Shown one piece after another: positions 17,725 through 29,822 of a stretch of 64,000 nucleotides of DNA. Origin of the DNA: Jaltomata sinuosa. Lineage: Eukaryota; Streptophyta; Magnoliopsida; Solanales; Solanaceae. The notes under the pieces were generated by a model. The model searched no databases. It was not told where the DNA came from and saw only the letters and a list, made by a program, of their open reading frames with translations. Positions within the stretch are counted from its first letter, which is position 1; every line of letters begins with the position of its first letter. The stretch covers positions 682,001-746,000 of the forward strand of contig QJPP01007241.1 of NCBI GenBank assembly GCA_003996215.1, written 5' to 3'. A program made the translations under genes and the position numbers.

Positions 17725-18862
17725 ATCTTTTTACATAGATAATGTATTATGAAAGTTTTATTACAGATAATAGTATAGCTTTTACTCTTACAGATTATAA
17801 CCTTATTTTTCTTACCAAAAATAGCAGAATCAGCTAAATACATATATAATATATTTCAATCACAATTTTGATATGTTGACACATAAACTAATTTAAATGA
17901 CATTTGAATGTTTGAAATTTAGGTATAATACATTTTTAATATCATTAATAAGAGAAAAATAAACAACAATTATAATACATTTTGAATTCAATATATTATA
18001 CATATTATATGCATATTTTAATGCACGTGGTGAATACAATATTTTTAATATAAATGTATTATAAATATTATATGTGAATTTTAAATATTTTCATGCTACT
18101 TAAATTAGTTTATGTTGTTAAAAATGTATTATATTTGTTCTGAAATAATAACTATCAAATTCATAACAATGTACAATACTGAATTCGAATTGTATTACAA
18201 CTATTGTTTATTTAATACAATTCTAATACAGTTCTAACACAAATCATGACACAAATCTGCAACTTCAGCTTTTTTGAGTTTTAGTCTAATATTTCTACTA
18301 AAATCAACTCTATACTTAATCAATTTCCCTCAGAATTGAGATATGAACTCTAAAATATATTCTAAATTGTTTGAAAGAACAACCGGTCCAAACTAATCAC
18401 AAATCTTCATATCTTCAAATCAAGCAAAATTTTTGAGAATAACTAAAAAAAATCTCATGAATCAATTAGTTCTTCGAAACACATTCTTCTTCCCTCTGAA
18501 CTTTGTCTTTATTGGATTTTTTTTTTTGCAGATCTGTGATTTCTTTTTTTCATAAATCTGAAAAGAAATTCGGGAATGATTAAAAAAGTAAAAAAAATAT
18601 ACTCAACACATGATGAATTCTTGTTAAAGTTTTTACGATATAACAAAAAATTACTGTAAAATCGATGAGAGAGAGACCCAGAAAGAGAAGAAAAAAATAA
18701 AAATAAATCAATTATTCCATATGAAAAGCCTAATATTAAAGGAATGATTCCCTGATTTTAGCTGTTACAGATAAATCTATGCTATATTATGTAATAAAAT
18801 AAAATACCCCAAAAAAGGATAATAATAAGTCTAAAAGACTTTATTTATGTAAAAATTCCTTT
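17725..18862 (-). repeat. Right arm of the 1.2-kb inverted repeat
   Basis: The reverse complement of 2156-3347, with few mismatches and a small number of indels; for example, it lacks part of the 'aggatttttttttgttaaatt' segment of the left arm. The arm spacing is about 14.4 kb and encloses the EPRV. Inside the arm (17653-17725) the similarity ends. A GGGCCCGTGCAAACAC stretch followed by a CTAGT on the minus strand (about 17655-17692) is loosely reminiscent of a Helitron 3' end. Confidence 0.8.
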
Positions 18863-21640
18863 TATATTTTCCATCCATTTTGTTTACTTTGCAATGGAGA
18901 ATGGAATGATAATAGTCCATAACTGCTTCCACTGACAATTTAGTAGATTTTTTTCTCTATCATTGGGTTGAAAAGTTAGAAATTAGATATGTACTTTTGG
19001 ACTTATTAGCTATGTTGATAACGTGTTAATTATAATTATATGTTAAGATTCAAGAAATAATTAATGTTTATTCCAGAAGGTAGAGGATTCAAAGTACGAG
19101 GGTCAACACATCTCATAATGTTTTATGTGAATTCAGACACGGTGATATCTGAATTTTTTGAAATCTCACAATTAAGATTTGAGAAGGATGGTATGTACAC
19201 AATTCTAATTCTATCTATAGGGATAACAAAGGTATTTCCGATAGATTTCTCGACTCAAATAAAATATAATAAACAAGTAGAAAAAAAAATACAGTAGGAG
19301 CTACATAAACAATGACTAGAAAACTTTAAAATATATTTGCAAAATTAAAGTTTGGGGACAAAAATTACTCATACATAACTCCTAATTCAAATAATAATAA
19401 TGATGGAAAACAAATCGAAACTTTATGAATATTAAACAGATTTGGTAAATTTTTCTCAACGCAATTCACAGAAATTGTACGATACTAATGGTAATGGATT
19501 AGTTCGGCGACTCAACAATAGTGTGGAATTGAGTTTTCTATCCCGTAGATCTGATCTATAGTTAAGGAACAATACGTAGAAAAAAGTTTAAAGGAAGACA
19601 TTTGATTTGGGTTGGGATCGCTTTTCTTTACGACTAAATTATAGTCCATAACAAGACTCGAAAACCTCCTACTGAATTTGAAATGGATCAAACTTGACAT
19701 ATTGAAGTATAGGGTACAACTTATGTAACATATTTTCATGTCATTAATTACACAAATTGTTTCTTTTTCTTAATTAAAACTCGTGAAACTCATTAAATTA
19801 CGAGGAGCAATATTATTACCTAACAAGTTGTGTAAACCGTGGGAAATCACTTGTGAATTCACAAAGAAAAAAAAATCAGTCAACAGTATTCTTTTGTTCT
19901 TTTTTTTCTTTTATTAATTTGCAATTGAATAATTTAATTCGACACCATATAATATTCGTGCATGAAGCATGGTTAATGTCCAAAAAAATCTTGAACTTGA
20001 ATTTTGATAAACGTGATCTAGAAACAGGTTGATTTTATGGTACATTGTTAAACATATAGTAGACATAACAATTACTATACTTCAAGCCCAAACAAGTTAA
20101 GATCAACTATATGTAGTGGCGATATCAGAAATTCTACATGTAATCTAATTTTTTACATATACAATATGATTTTCAGATGAAAAATAATGTTTAACTGACC
20201 ATCTTTTATCATCTATGCCATTTTGATTTATGTAATGTGAAAATTTAATATAAATTAATTAATTTTGTGTTGATTATCAAAATTATATTCATATATAGTG
20301 AATAAATTATTATGATTTTTTTAAAAAAAATATAAAGAAAGGTCATAATCAACATGTGCCAAACGAGCTGACCTTTGTTTTTATTAATAACGTGATATGA
20401 AATTTGTTTGTCATTTTCTCCTATTTTCTATTTTGAAGACACGTAATGAAATGGTGGTTAGGGTATAGTAGGAAATATGCCTTTGTCTCACTAATTATAG
20501 GAACCCACAATGCCAACCACTTAATATTATGATCTTTTTGTGTATATTTTTATTGATTTATTTTTTATTATACAAACCCACGTTGTATGGAGCGAAATCC
20601 GATTTTGATATTTTAACATATCAAAAGTTGACAGCGTGACAGTCAATATTCCACCTTTCTATTTCAAGGAAATGGTGCTCGATGAAAGGACGCAGATTCC
20701 ACACTATGTTGTGGGCTAAGGAGAGAGTCAAGTGCAGTTCAATAGCGCTTAAGTTGGGCACGACCTCAAATTGCGCTCTTGATAATTACTGTTTTTAGCG
20801 ATACTTTTTATTTATTACCATCTGTAGCAATACATAGCAATACTATAATAAATCTGCATTATATATTAAAAGTGAATTATGCATGCAATATAGATGTATT
20901 AAAAGTGTTTTAAAATGTATTATGGTTGTTTGGTAAGAAATTGACACAATGTATTATAAGTGTATTAAAGTGTGTGATAAATGTATTATCCATGAATAAA
21001 ACTTGTATTATATGTGTTTTATAAATTGTTCTCTGCAATATGTATTACAACTGTATTATAGATGTATTATAAGTGTCTAGTGAAAAAAAAATGTTATTGT
21101 TATAGATGGTAAATATTTTCTTAATACAACATATTTATGTAAGTTTCCCTTTATAAAACTCGTGCATTAAACAATGGTCACATAGTGTCTTTTTCCCTTA
21201 AAAATTACGTACATGGTAGTATATTTTTGTACTTTATATAATTTTGAAGTATACAATTCACATATGATTGTATGTCTACCTATTAGGCATTTTATAAATA
21301 TTTTTTTCAAAAATAAGTATGAAATGTAATTTTTTCTTTTAATATACAAGTATTGTTTGGTAAGTATGTTACATGTGACTCGATTTAATTGGAAGAAGAT
21401 AAGTTAGTTTCAAAACAATGAAGTTTGATAAGGTCTTTTATTTTAGGCGTATATTTTACTCGTCATGTCAATCAATTAACAAAAAGAGTCAAAATAATTA
21501 TCCTATTTTCTATGTTAAAGACTAATAATCCTTAGTCACCCTTGACTTTCTTTTAGTTTGTGACTCCAAGTCCAAGAAAGATGAAGGACTTTTTTTCTTC
21601 TTCTTTTTTCCAATAAAAGAAAAGGGGTACTAAAGCTCCT
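18863..21640. other. Gene-free repeat-rich stretch
   Basis: No supported gene. The segment 20780-21110 is rich in TGTATTA units and resembles the TGTATTA-rich half of the inverted-repeat arms, so it may be another relic of that family. Confidence 0.45.
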
Positions 21641-21644
21641 ACTA

Positions 21645-21790
21645 TATACAGATCCGGGTTTGGAAAAACATTCGATATAAAGGTCTATTATACGCAGTCT
21701 TACCTTATATTTATATAATAGACTGTTTTTAGATCTTGAACCTGTGACCTCCTAATCACATGACAGCAATTTAATTTATCAATTGAAAAA
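21645..21790 (-). mobile_element. Au-type SINE, diverged
   Basis: On the minus strand it reads as the 5' part of an Au-like tRNA-derived SINE. It has a 'catgtgattaggaggtcac' segment, a B-box-like GGTTCAAGATC, and then a diverged GTAAGACTGCGTATAATAGACC segment near 21680-21700. RNA polymerase III promoter boxes are recognisable but decayed. Confidence 0.6.
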
Positions 21791-21931
21791 TAAATTATTT
21801 ATCTCCAATTTCTTACATATATCTATATTTCTTGCATGTAGCATCAACCATATTTTGAGTCTTGCGTCAATAGGAGGATGTGGCTTTCTCTGAACCAAGG
21901 CCTTACGCTTAACAAAAAGGTTGTTGTCTTA

Positions 21932-22353
21932 CCCTTTGTTTGGATGGTGGTTATCCATGATTTCATAATATATGGTATTGTATCGTATAGTATTGTATTG
22001 TATTGTATTATTAATATAATGTTTGAATAGACTGTATGGTTGATTGTTGTTTCTTAATGTATTGTGTTGTTTGATTTGATTGTATCGTAGTTGGTAAGTT
22101 TACTAAAATACCCTAAATTATTATAAATGTTAAATTTATTAATATTAAATAAGGGCATAATTGAAAAGAGAAATTAAATTACCATGGGATACCACCAAAT
22201 CGATTGTACAACAGAATTGGGCTTTTCATGGTTAAATAACCATGGAATCAAATCATACCATACCATTTATTTTAAGTTACCATCAAAACAAACATGGTAC
22301 TCATACAAACAATACAATACCATACCATGACTAACCACCATCCAAACAAGCTG
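21932..22353. mobile_element. Tourist-like (PIF/Harbinger) MITE
   Basis: A 422-bp element. The left end is CCCTTTGTTTGGATGGTGG and the reverse complement of the right end is CAGCTTGTTTGGATGGTGG, with further matching inside the repeat. TTA target duplications lie at 21929-21931 and 22354-22356. It is non-coding, with GTATTGTAT-rich subterminal sequence. Confidence 0.75.
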
Positions 22354-22394
22354 TTAGTCCCTCAAATTTTGGGAGCCTCATTTTCTAACAATAC

Positions 22395-22670
22395 GGGGTT
22401 GTTTCGTAGCTAGAAAAAAGATAATTTATTCTTTTATTAATTTTTGTACAAGTTATACAATGTTTGGTAGCTAGTTAGAAAGTAAGTTATTCATGCATAA
22501 AATTAATACGATATGTTTAGTTTTGTAATTGAGAAATCTGCATAATTAATACATGTATAGGTTATAAGAAAATTGATGTATTATTTTATGCGGGATAGAA
22601 GGTGAACTAGCTAATACCTGCATTACTAATACTTGTATTATTCTAACCAGCTACTAAACTACTCCTAATT
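22395..22670. mobile_element. Putative MITE with GTTTCGTAGC ends
   Basis: The left end GTTGTTTCGTAGCTAGAA and the reverse complement of the right end (GTAGTTTAGTAGCTGGTTAG) are imperfect inverted repeats around an AT-rich non-coding core. The target duplication is not clear, so the exact ends and superfamily are uncertain. Confidence 0.45.
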
Positions 22671-22732
22671 GTATTAATAAAAATCGATTATAAAAATTAT
22701 CATTAACAATCTTGCATCTAAAAAAACTAGAA

Positions 22733-22733
<1 letters not shown>

Positions 22734-22778
<45 letters not shown>
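22734..22778. repeat. (AT)n(AC)n compound microsatellite
   Basis: A tract of AT dinucleotides followed by a short CA tract. Confidence 0.9.
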
Positions 22779-23104
22779 TTGAGTTTAAGGCCTGCCATTT
22801 AATTTTGGACTTGCGCCACTAAAGTGCTTGAGTCGACTCTGTCCCAAACCTAGCATGAATATGAAATACCTTTGTATATCAAACTGTCATTTTATTTATA
22901 TGAGCTTAAGTAATATACACCATCAATATAATAAATTTACACTTGCAAGTAATTTTTATAAAACTCATATCCTTTTGGAAAGGCAAATATATATATCCAA
23001 CTTTTGGGTGTGAAACACTTTGGATTACTTTAGAAAATATAATAAATGTTAGACTAAAGGGATCGGTCGTTTGGAAGCACTTGCATGACTACCCCACTTT
23101 TTAT

Positions 23105-23310
23105 TTTTTATTTTTTATTTTTTATCTGGTGTTTGATATTCACATTAAAAGTATATGTCTATATTTGAATCATGCATTGCAGGGATTATTTTGAAAACAA
23201 CGTTCTTAACATAATTTTTTTTATACTCAAAAATCGAATTTGAAATCTCTGATTAAGGGTAGAGAAACCAACCAATCCAACACAACACATTGTTGGTAAC
23301 TAACCCATCT
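23105..23310 (-). mobile_element. Diverged SINE relic
   Basis: It shares the 'tctctgattaagggt.gag' block and the 'gcattgcaggga/gcattacagga' block with the SINE at 31455-31620, in the same order and on the same strand. It is heavily diverged. Confidence 0.4.
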
Positions 23311-23505
23311 TCTACTCTCATTCTTTCTTTAATATAATCATGACTTTCCATGCAATAATTTTTCCACACTCTCAACATAAGATATTATATATGCATCACA
23401 ATATATTAAGGGAGTCCTTTCTTTTTTCTCTTTTCTTGGAAAAATGATGAATTAAAATATTGTTAAGAGTTATATCAAAGAAATATTCAATAAATTTTAA
23501 CTACA

Positions 23506-23757
23506 CACTACTAAAAATTATTATTTTCCAAGTTTCTCGTTGAAATTATTTAGTGGTTATTTTACAGATATTTTGATTGAATCAATAATATAAAAATAAT
23601 AGTGTAAAAATAGGAAGCTTCCCAGTGTCTCAGTGAGAATCTATTTTCCACTATGCATTTTTCCAGTGAGATGGTTCAGTGAAAAATGAGAAAAATAATG
23701 TTTTTAGCGCAACTTTCACATTAATTCGCGATGGACAAACCTCTATTTCTAATAGTG
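23506..23757. mobile_element. CACTA-type non-autonomous element
   Basis: 252 bp bounded by CACTACTAAAAAT and, at the right end, ATTTCTAATAGTG. The 3-bp target duplication is ACA (23503-23505 and 23758-23760). The CACTA termini plus a 3-bp duplication identify the En/Spm superfamily. It is non-coding. Confidence 0.75.
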
Positions 23758-23760
23758 ACA

Positions 23761-24488
23761 ACAACATATTTAGTCTAATTTTATAAGTGAGTCTAAGAAG
23801 AATGATATGTACGCAGCTTTGTTGTAATATAATTGTCTTGCGTACCCGTACTATATTTGTCCTTACAATATTTACTATATTTCGTATGTGTTGAGTACGT
23901 CCCTTTTTTACTATATGAAAATCATACTTTAATGTTCCGTAACAAGTAGATATTTCCGCAAAAACATAATTCATTTTCTGGTTGAATATATTACAGTACA
24001 ATATTATTATTTTCATACTTTTCGCATTCAATTACGTTCTAGTTATTTCCTAATGAACTTGAATAACGTATACGAATCCATTCCATTTCCTCGACGCCTT
24101 TTTTCATTACTAATGGAATATTCCTCAGTATTTTACTAAAAATAAAACTAAACAATCTTGTTTTGTTTCTCGATTGAAAAGATATGTCTTGACTCTTGAC
24201 AAATGAAGCACTTTGATACTTAAACACATGACCAATTCAACTAAAGTATTAGTATTTGTTCGATTATATAATAAATATAATATTGTTTTTTACTTTGTCC
24301 AAATAATAATTATAACCGTACTGAATTAATTCATTTATTTTTGAGTATATCTATCATCATCGATCCTATTCCCGTTACCAATTTCCTGTCCTATTTAGAT
24401 CTATGAATTCCTCCATTATTTCCTTAATTAATGACCGCTTGGATTTTAAATTGTGCTTAAACTTATCTTCTCAAGATTATTTTTTCTA

Positions 24489-24532
<44 letters not shown>

Positions 24533-25680
24533 CATTATTATTCAGAAGATAATTTCCTTTTTCCATAGTGATACAAATAACAATAAAGAAGAAGATCAGA
24601 TTCCCAAATCTCTTTAGTAATTCGCAAAATTTTCAGGCTTAATTAATTGTTTGCACGAGGTTTGTTTACAACAACCATTTAATTAAAGGGTAAATTACAT
24701 ATTTGACCGATCGATCAGTCAAAATAATTATATTTTCTAATTAAATATACAAAAAATATGTACTATTTTGTGTCAAAAATTATATGTTATATATATCATA
24801 CAATAATGTATCAAAAAATAAACAGTTGCTAACTATTATTTTGATAGACGACCATATATACTGACTAGTTTTTCCTTAATTAAACATCCATGTTTGATTG
24901 ATTAATATAATTAATAATTCTCAGAAATCGGCTAATTAAGTTCTAAGCTAATTTTGAGTTTTCACATGCAAAATCCAAAAAAGCAATGAACTCATACAAG
25001 TAGCTAATATATAGTGCTAGAGTACTGCTAGTACTAGTGAAAACGGAAAATCGCCGCAACAAACTAAAAAACTTTATTTTTATATTTTTGTCTTCTCGTG
25101 AAATTACACTGGATATATTGTTATTTTTGGTGATTTTTATTTTTATTTTTCTTAAGTGCGGGAGGAAATGCAATTAGTATAATATAATATGTCATTCTCT
25201 TATCTTTTTAAATTATCATATCAGACTTGTTATAAAAAGTTACCTGATACTTCTATTTAGATTAATTTCTCAATATTTTGTTTACACGCAGTCCGAATTT
25301 ATACTATAGGTTGTGTTAAGCATGCTTCACTGACATAAAACAAACACTTTTCACATTATTGTGCATCACCTCGATGTAGGGGTCGGATACTCATTGCGCC
25401 AAAAAGAAATGGAATGAAGTTTACAAGATGGGAAAACGAATTTTCATCAATAAGTTAAAGTTCATACATCTGAATGAACTACTAAGATTTCCTCTCTCAT
25501 CAAAAAGATTAGCAAAGTAAAAGAAAAACAAACAATAAGACAACGTCTCAATCTAAAATAATCTAAAATAAGTAAAGATATATATCGGCCGTATGAATTC
25601 TCACTTGTTCATTTAGGCTCAAATCATCATCACAATACCAAATAAAATGAAGGAACTAAAAGAAAAGTGATGTCATTTTC
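23761..25680. other. Gene-free region upstream of the LBD gene
   Basis: No gene is supported. It contains a (TTA)n microsatellite at 24488-24543 and otherwise AT-rich sequence. The part proximal to the LBD gene presumably holds its upstream regulatory DNA, but I recognise no specific element apart from the TATA box. Confidence 0.5.
24488..24543. repeat. (TTA)n microsatellite
   Basis: About 18 TTA/ATT units with a single interruption near the right end. Confidence 0.9.
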
Positions 25681-25727
25681 TTATTTATGACATCATCGCG
25701 CTCCTATTTCTCTCTCTCCCTTGAGCT

Positions 25728-25737
25728 TATAAATATA
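25728..25737 (+). promoter_or_regulatory. LBD gene TATA box
   Basis: TATAAATATA, 85 bp upstream of the ATG at 25823. It is preceded by a CT-rich stretch typical of plant core promoters and implies a 5' UTR of about 55-60 nt. Confidence 0.7.
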
Positions 25738-25822
25738 CCCTTTGTTCACTTCATCTTAGAGCACCCCAAACTACTCTTATACACAATATTTCTACAAATA
25801 GCAAAAAAAAAAAAAGTTAAAA

Positions 25823-28175
25823 ATGGAGTCCACCATATCTTCATCTTCATCTCGTTCCGTTTCGCCGTCGTTTTCGTCTTCTCCTAACTCTCCACCACCA
25901 CCACCGCAGCCAGTGCCAACGGTGGTGGTGGTCAGCCCTTGCGCCGCCTGTAAGATATTAAGGCGGCGCTGTGCTGAGAAATGTGTGTTGGCACCTTATT
26001 TTCCTCCTAGTGATCCTATCAAGTTCACCACTGCTCATCGTGTGTTTGGTGCTAGCAATATTATTAAGTTCTTGCAGGTATATATACATCATCTTTACCT
26101 ATATTGTAAATTGATTGTATATGACTTTCACATGCGGAATCAGAATTTGAAGTTTATGAATTTTGAATTGTCAGTCAATTTAGAGCTCGTTTGAATTATT
26201 GGGTTCACAATTGAATACGTATACATATTTAATAAGTTTTCTAATATAAGTATAAGATTTAAGCAAAAGTTATTATGTTCGTCCAAACCCGTTATTAATA
26301 CACTATCTCCCAAAGTATTTAAACTTGTTATGGCGGTTAATATATTTGCCTTATTTTGGGATATTTGGTTTTATTTATTTATTTTGCCAAGGAATTCAAT
26401 TGAATCTCATTCGTCTTAATATTTACTTTGCAAGTAGGATAAAAATATATTTTTATCTGTATAATAAACGGTTGAATCCGTTTGTTAAAATTCCTAAAAA
26501 ATATATTTTTATCTGTATAATAAACGGTTGAATCCGTTTGTTAAAATTCCTAACTTTGTCATTGGACGGTATAAGAGTTCTTTTTACATGGTCAGTTTTC
26601 AGAGTCAAAATTATAAATAGGGTATTTTTAGCTTGGAAAAAGCTTTTATTACAATTTTTTAAAATTATTTTGTGGTGGTTATTAATTAGGAATATTTCAA
26701 TTTTTAGGAAGACTTTTTTTTAAAATCACAAAAGCTTAATGCATGAAATGTTTACAAATTTGACCTTTAGTGGTATTTAGGTAGTTTCTAGTTGCAAATT
26801 TGAAAAGTTGGCCTAGGCTATAAATTGATTGTTGAAATAGACATAAGAAAGTTGACAAGGAAATATCTCAATCATATTGCCCTTCTTAGTGTATGGAACT
26901 TATAATTGATTTCTCTATGACTATAATAATGAGAAACAACAACCACATCAAAAAATTTAAAAAAAAAAGAAAAAACACCACATCAATCTACTTTATGTAT
27001 TATTATTATTATTAGGAAAAAGTCTTTTCTTTCTTTTCATCCCAATATATATTGAGTTTCCTGTTTTTTTTTTTTTTTTTGGTGGTTTAACCTTTTCAAA
27101 GATTTATACGTTTAGAAAATATAAAGAACTTCTGATACGTAGTACTTGTATTTGCATAATATACTAGCATGAGACGAGTTTAAATAAAGTAACATAGTCG
27201 ATGATTATTCATATAGACGACCCCCAATGTGTACGATAGACGATAATGGGTGATGGGATGATAGTTATTGTTGTATGCATTGACTTCCCTTAAATTTTCA
27301 AGTTTAACATCATTGCATATCTATACCAAATAATATATATGGCTTCTTGAGTTAAAATAATCACAACCCTTCACTATAACAAAAACAAGAATTGATTATG
27401 AAATTCGTCGCTAATCTGTCGCTAAAGATCTCGTATATAACCTGATTGTTTGATAATTCTTCGTCGTTAATCTATTATCAAACAAAATTAGCAACGAATT
27501 TTGTTGTTTAGCATCATACTGTAGTGCTTACTAGTATATATTTATCTCATAATTAACTCCTAGTTCTAGCTATAGTTGTTTTGACAACTTGATTAATATA
27601 GCAATTATATACACTTATTCACCAATAGATCACGGGTAATTCGAGTCGTGAAAGCAACTGTCTACATCACACCCCTTGGGTGCGACCCTTCCACGAACCC
27701 TGCATTGAACGCGGGATGCTTTGCGCACCTGACTGCCCTTTATTCACTTGTATTATGAAATCTAAAGATCACTAATTTTTTATTTTTTATTTTTTTTTAG
27801 GAATTGCCAGAATCTCAAAGAGCAGATGCTGTAAGCAGCATGGTGTATGAGGCAAATGCAAGACTTAGGGATCCTGTATATGGTTGTGCAGGGGCAATTT
27901 GCCAACTACAAAAGCAAGTGAGTGATCTCCAAGCACAATTGGCAAAGGCACAAGCTGAAGTTGTCAACATGCAATGCCAACAAGCTAATCTCATGGCACT
28001 AATTTGCATGGAAATGGGCCAATCTCAACAAGCAATATCACCACCACCGCAACAATCTTTGGACAATTTCATTAATACCCCGTTTCATCGATTTTGTCCA
28101 GATCCCACCATTCCTATGAGCTTCTTAGATGATAATAATAATTTTGGATCAGTGTTGGAGACCCTATGGACATGA
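25823..28175 (+). CDS. LOB-domain (LBD) transcription factor, class I
   Basis: Two exons, 25823-26077 and 27801-28175, joined phase 0 at a CAG|GTATAT donor and a TTTTAG|GA acceptor, give a 209-aa protein. After a Ser/Pro-rich N-terminus it has the LOB zinc-finger-like block C-x2-C-x6-C-x3-C (C40, C43, C50, C54), the GAS block (FGASN, 75-79) and DPVYGC (109-114). The Leu-zipper-like heptads I118, V125, L132 follow. All blocks of class I are intact. LBD proteins are plant-specific nuclear DNA-binding dimers controlling organ boundaries and vascular or secondary growth. The domain sequence looks most like the LBD1/LBD11 subgroup (inference). The 1.7-kb intron carries a 56-bp tandem duplication, a CACTA MITE and a SINE. 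AATAAA at 28296-28301 is a plausible polyadenylation signal. Confidence 0.95.
26441..26553. repeat. 56-bp direct tandem duplication in the LBD intron
   Basis: Two virtually identical copies of a 56-bp unit that contains 'ataataaacggttgaatccg', lying at 26441-26496 and 26497-26552. The near identity implies a recent duplication. It contains no ORF of note. Confidence 0.9.
27372..27526. mobile_element. CACTA-type MITE in the LBD intron
   Basis: 155 bp from CACTATAACAAAAACAAG to ACTGTAGTG, with a CTT target duplication (27369-27371 and 27527-27529). Subterminal 'tcgtcgctaa' motifs and their complement are typical of CACTA elements. It is too short to encode anything. Confidence 0.8.
27620..27748 (+). 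mobile_element. Au-type SINE fragment in the LBD intron
   Basis: 'Gatcacgggtaattcgagtc' (B-box region), then 'ccccttgggtgcgacccttc', then 'gaacgcgggatgctttgcgc', then 'ctgactgcccttt'. This order is that of the Au SINE 3' two-thirds. It lies about 50 bp before the exon 2 acceptor. Confidence 0.65.
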
Positions 28176-28309
28176 CGATTAAAGGTGAAAGCGCTCTCCA
28201 ACAACCAACAAATTCATCGATTCTAACTCAACTCCTAGATAATTTCACCGAGTAAGCTAAATTTTGAGTAAAATAGTAAAAAGAAAAAAGTTGCGAATAA
28301 AATTTATAT

Positions 28310-28990
28310 AATATTATATCTCAGTGAAAGGAAACTGAACTGTAATATAGATTGATGTCTAGTCAAGTAATTTTTTTTTTGTAATATGATTCTGATAAAG
28401 TACATGTAATCTTTATAATGCTAATTTATGAGAAAAATGGATGGTATTCTTCTACTCCTATAGAGGCAAATTTGATGGAATATGATTTGACATATTTTCA
28501 AGATCACTTCATTAATTCAAATTTGTATCGACTATACTCATTAGGCAACAAACTAGTGTTTGTTGTTGCACCAGGAATCGTTGCACCAGGTGCTAAAGCA
28601 TGGATGTTTTGTATTCATTGAGAAAAATGAGTTGTAATTAAAGGGTAAATGTTTATTGCCAAAAAAAGATTAAAAATCATGCACATAATGAATTTAATTG
28701 AATTTTAATCATTACATTGCATGTTATTACTTAACTTTTTTTCTTTAATTGATAAATATTGAATTGATGTTCCATGTGAATTCCCTTTCAACAAAACCTT
28801 TGACTCCTCTAGTCTTTGTTTTTTGGTGACTTTTCACCTTTCAAACTTATAGTTCCTTTTCCACATTTTATATGTTCACTAGTGTATTGTCAATTAATTA
28901 ACCAACTATGTCTTGTCACAACCAACCTGCAATTTTGCCCACTCTTTTAATGAAAAACCTTTGAATTAAGCAAAAACAAAAGATAAATAA
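28310..28990. other. Gene-free stretch 3' of the LBD gene
   Basis: The presumed 3' UTR and flank. A 67-codon open frame (28418-28621) has no recognisable content and I do not support it as a gene. Confidence 0.4.
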
Positions 28991-28994
28991 ACTC

Positions 28995-29560
28995 GCTTTC
29001 TTGGGTTTTAATTAATATTACAGTTAAACTTTTCTATAGTGATAATGTTTATCTCAAAGTTTCATGGCTACTATAATGAGGTGTTTTATATATGTATATT
29101 GATTTTTGATGTTTAGATCTTATTTAGGTATTAAAAGTAAAAGTATGCAAAATTAGAAAGAGTATGAACGTATAAAAGGCAAACATTAGTACAGTCTTTC
29201 CTCGTGAAGTTATGACATAATTGATGGACACCATTTAAATATAATTTTTCTTTCTTTTAATTAGATATTTGTACATGAGATTTACTATATGCATGACATT
29301 AACCATGATTACCATATTTTGGTATTCATAATATATTTCTTACAAAATATTATTATATAATATTTAAGTATGATTATTATAGAGGGGTAATTTTACAAAG
29401 AGTGTACTGCTCTAATGAATATGATTGTTGTTATAGGTAGAATGATGTTAAAGAGAAGTAAAATATAACATGAAAAATCGGTTCTCGAGAAAATCAGGTC
29501 ATTATAATGAAATGTCGTTATAACGAGGGGTCGTTATAGAGAGAAATGATTGTATATATA
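28995..29560. repeat. Dispersed repeat (copy 1)
   Basis: About 550 bp similar to 60590-60841 plus 61409-61560. Shared blocks include 'gcaaaattagaaagagta', 'ggcaaacattagta', 'ctcgtgaagttatga', 'tgcatgacattaa', 'attatagagggg' and 'aaaatataacatgaaaaatc'. Its ends contain 'cgttataacgagg'-type motifs. It is probably a non-autonomous DNA transposon, but terminal repeats are weak. Confidence 0.6.
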
Positions 29561-29587
29561 TCTTAGGGAATATCTTATCAATACTAA

Positions 29588-29755
29588 TTGGTTGGCCCAA
29601 CGGCTATATTGTGCCAGAAAATTTCAGTTTAATTTAAAAAATAAAATTAAATAAATTACCGGGTCGGTTTGGGCCGTGTACCGGTCCCAAAATTGGGCCA
29701 GTCTATCATGCCCAGCAAGGATCCAAGCCCAGCCACCTACCGCCTACCACCACGC

Positions 29756-29822
<67 letters not shown>

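Noticed and set aside
19064..19297. 77-codon open frame
   Set aside because: No domain, no gene structure, and isolated in repeat-rich DNA.
26078..26194. Read-through of LBD exon 1 into the intron (123-aa form)
   Set aside because: The conserved LOB domain continues in exon 2 at 27801 with consensus splice sites. The intronic extension has no family similarity.
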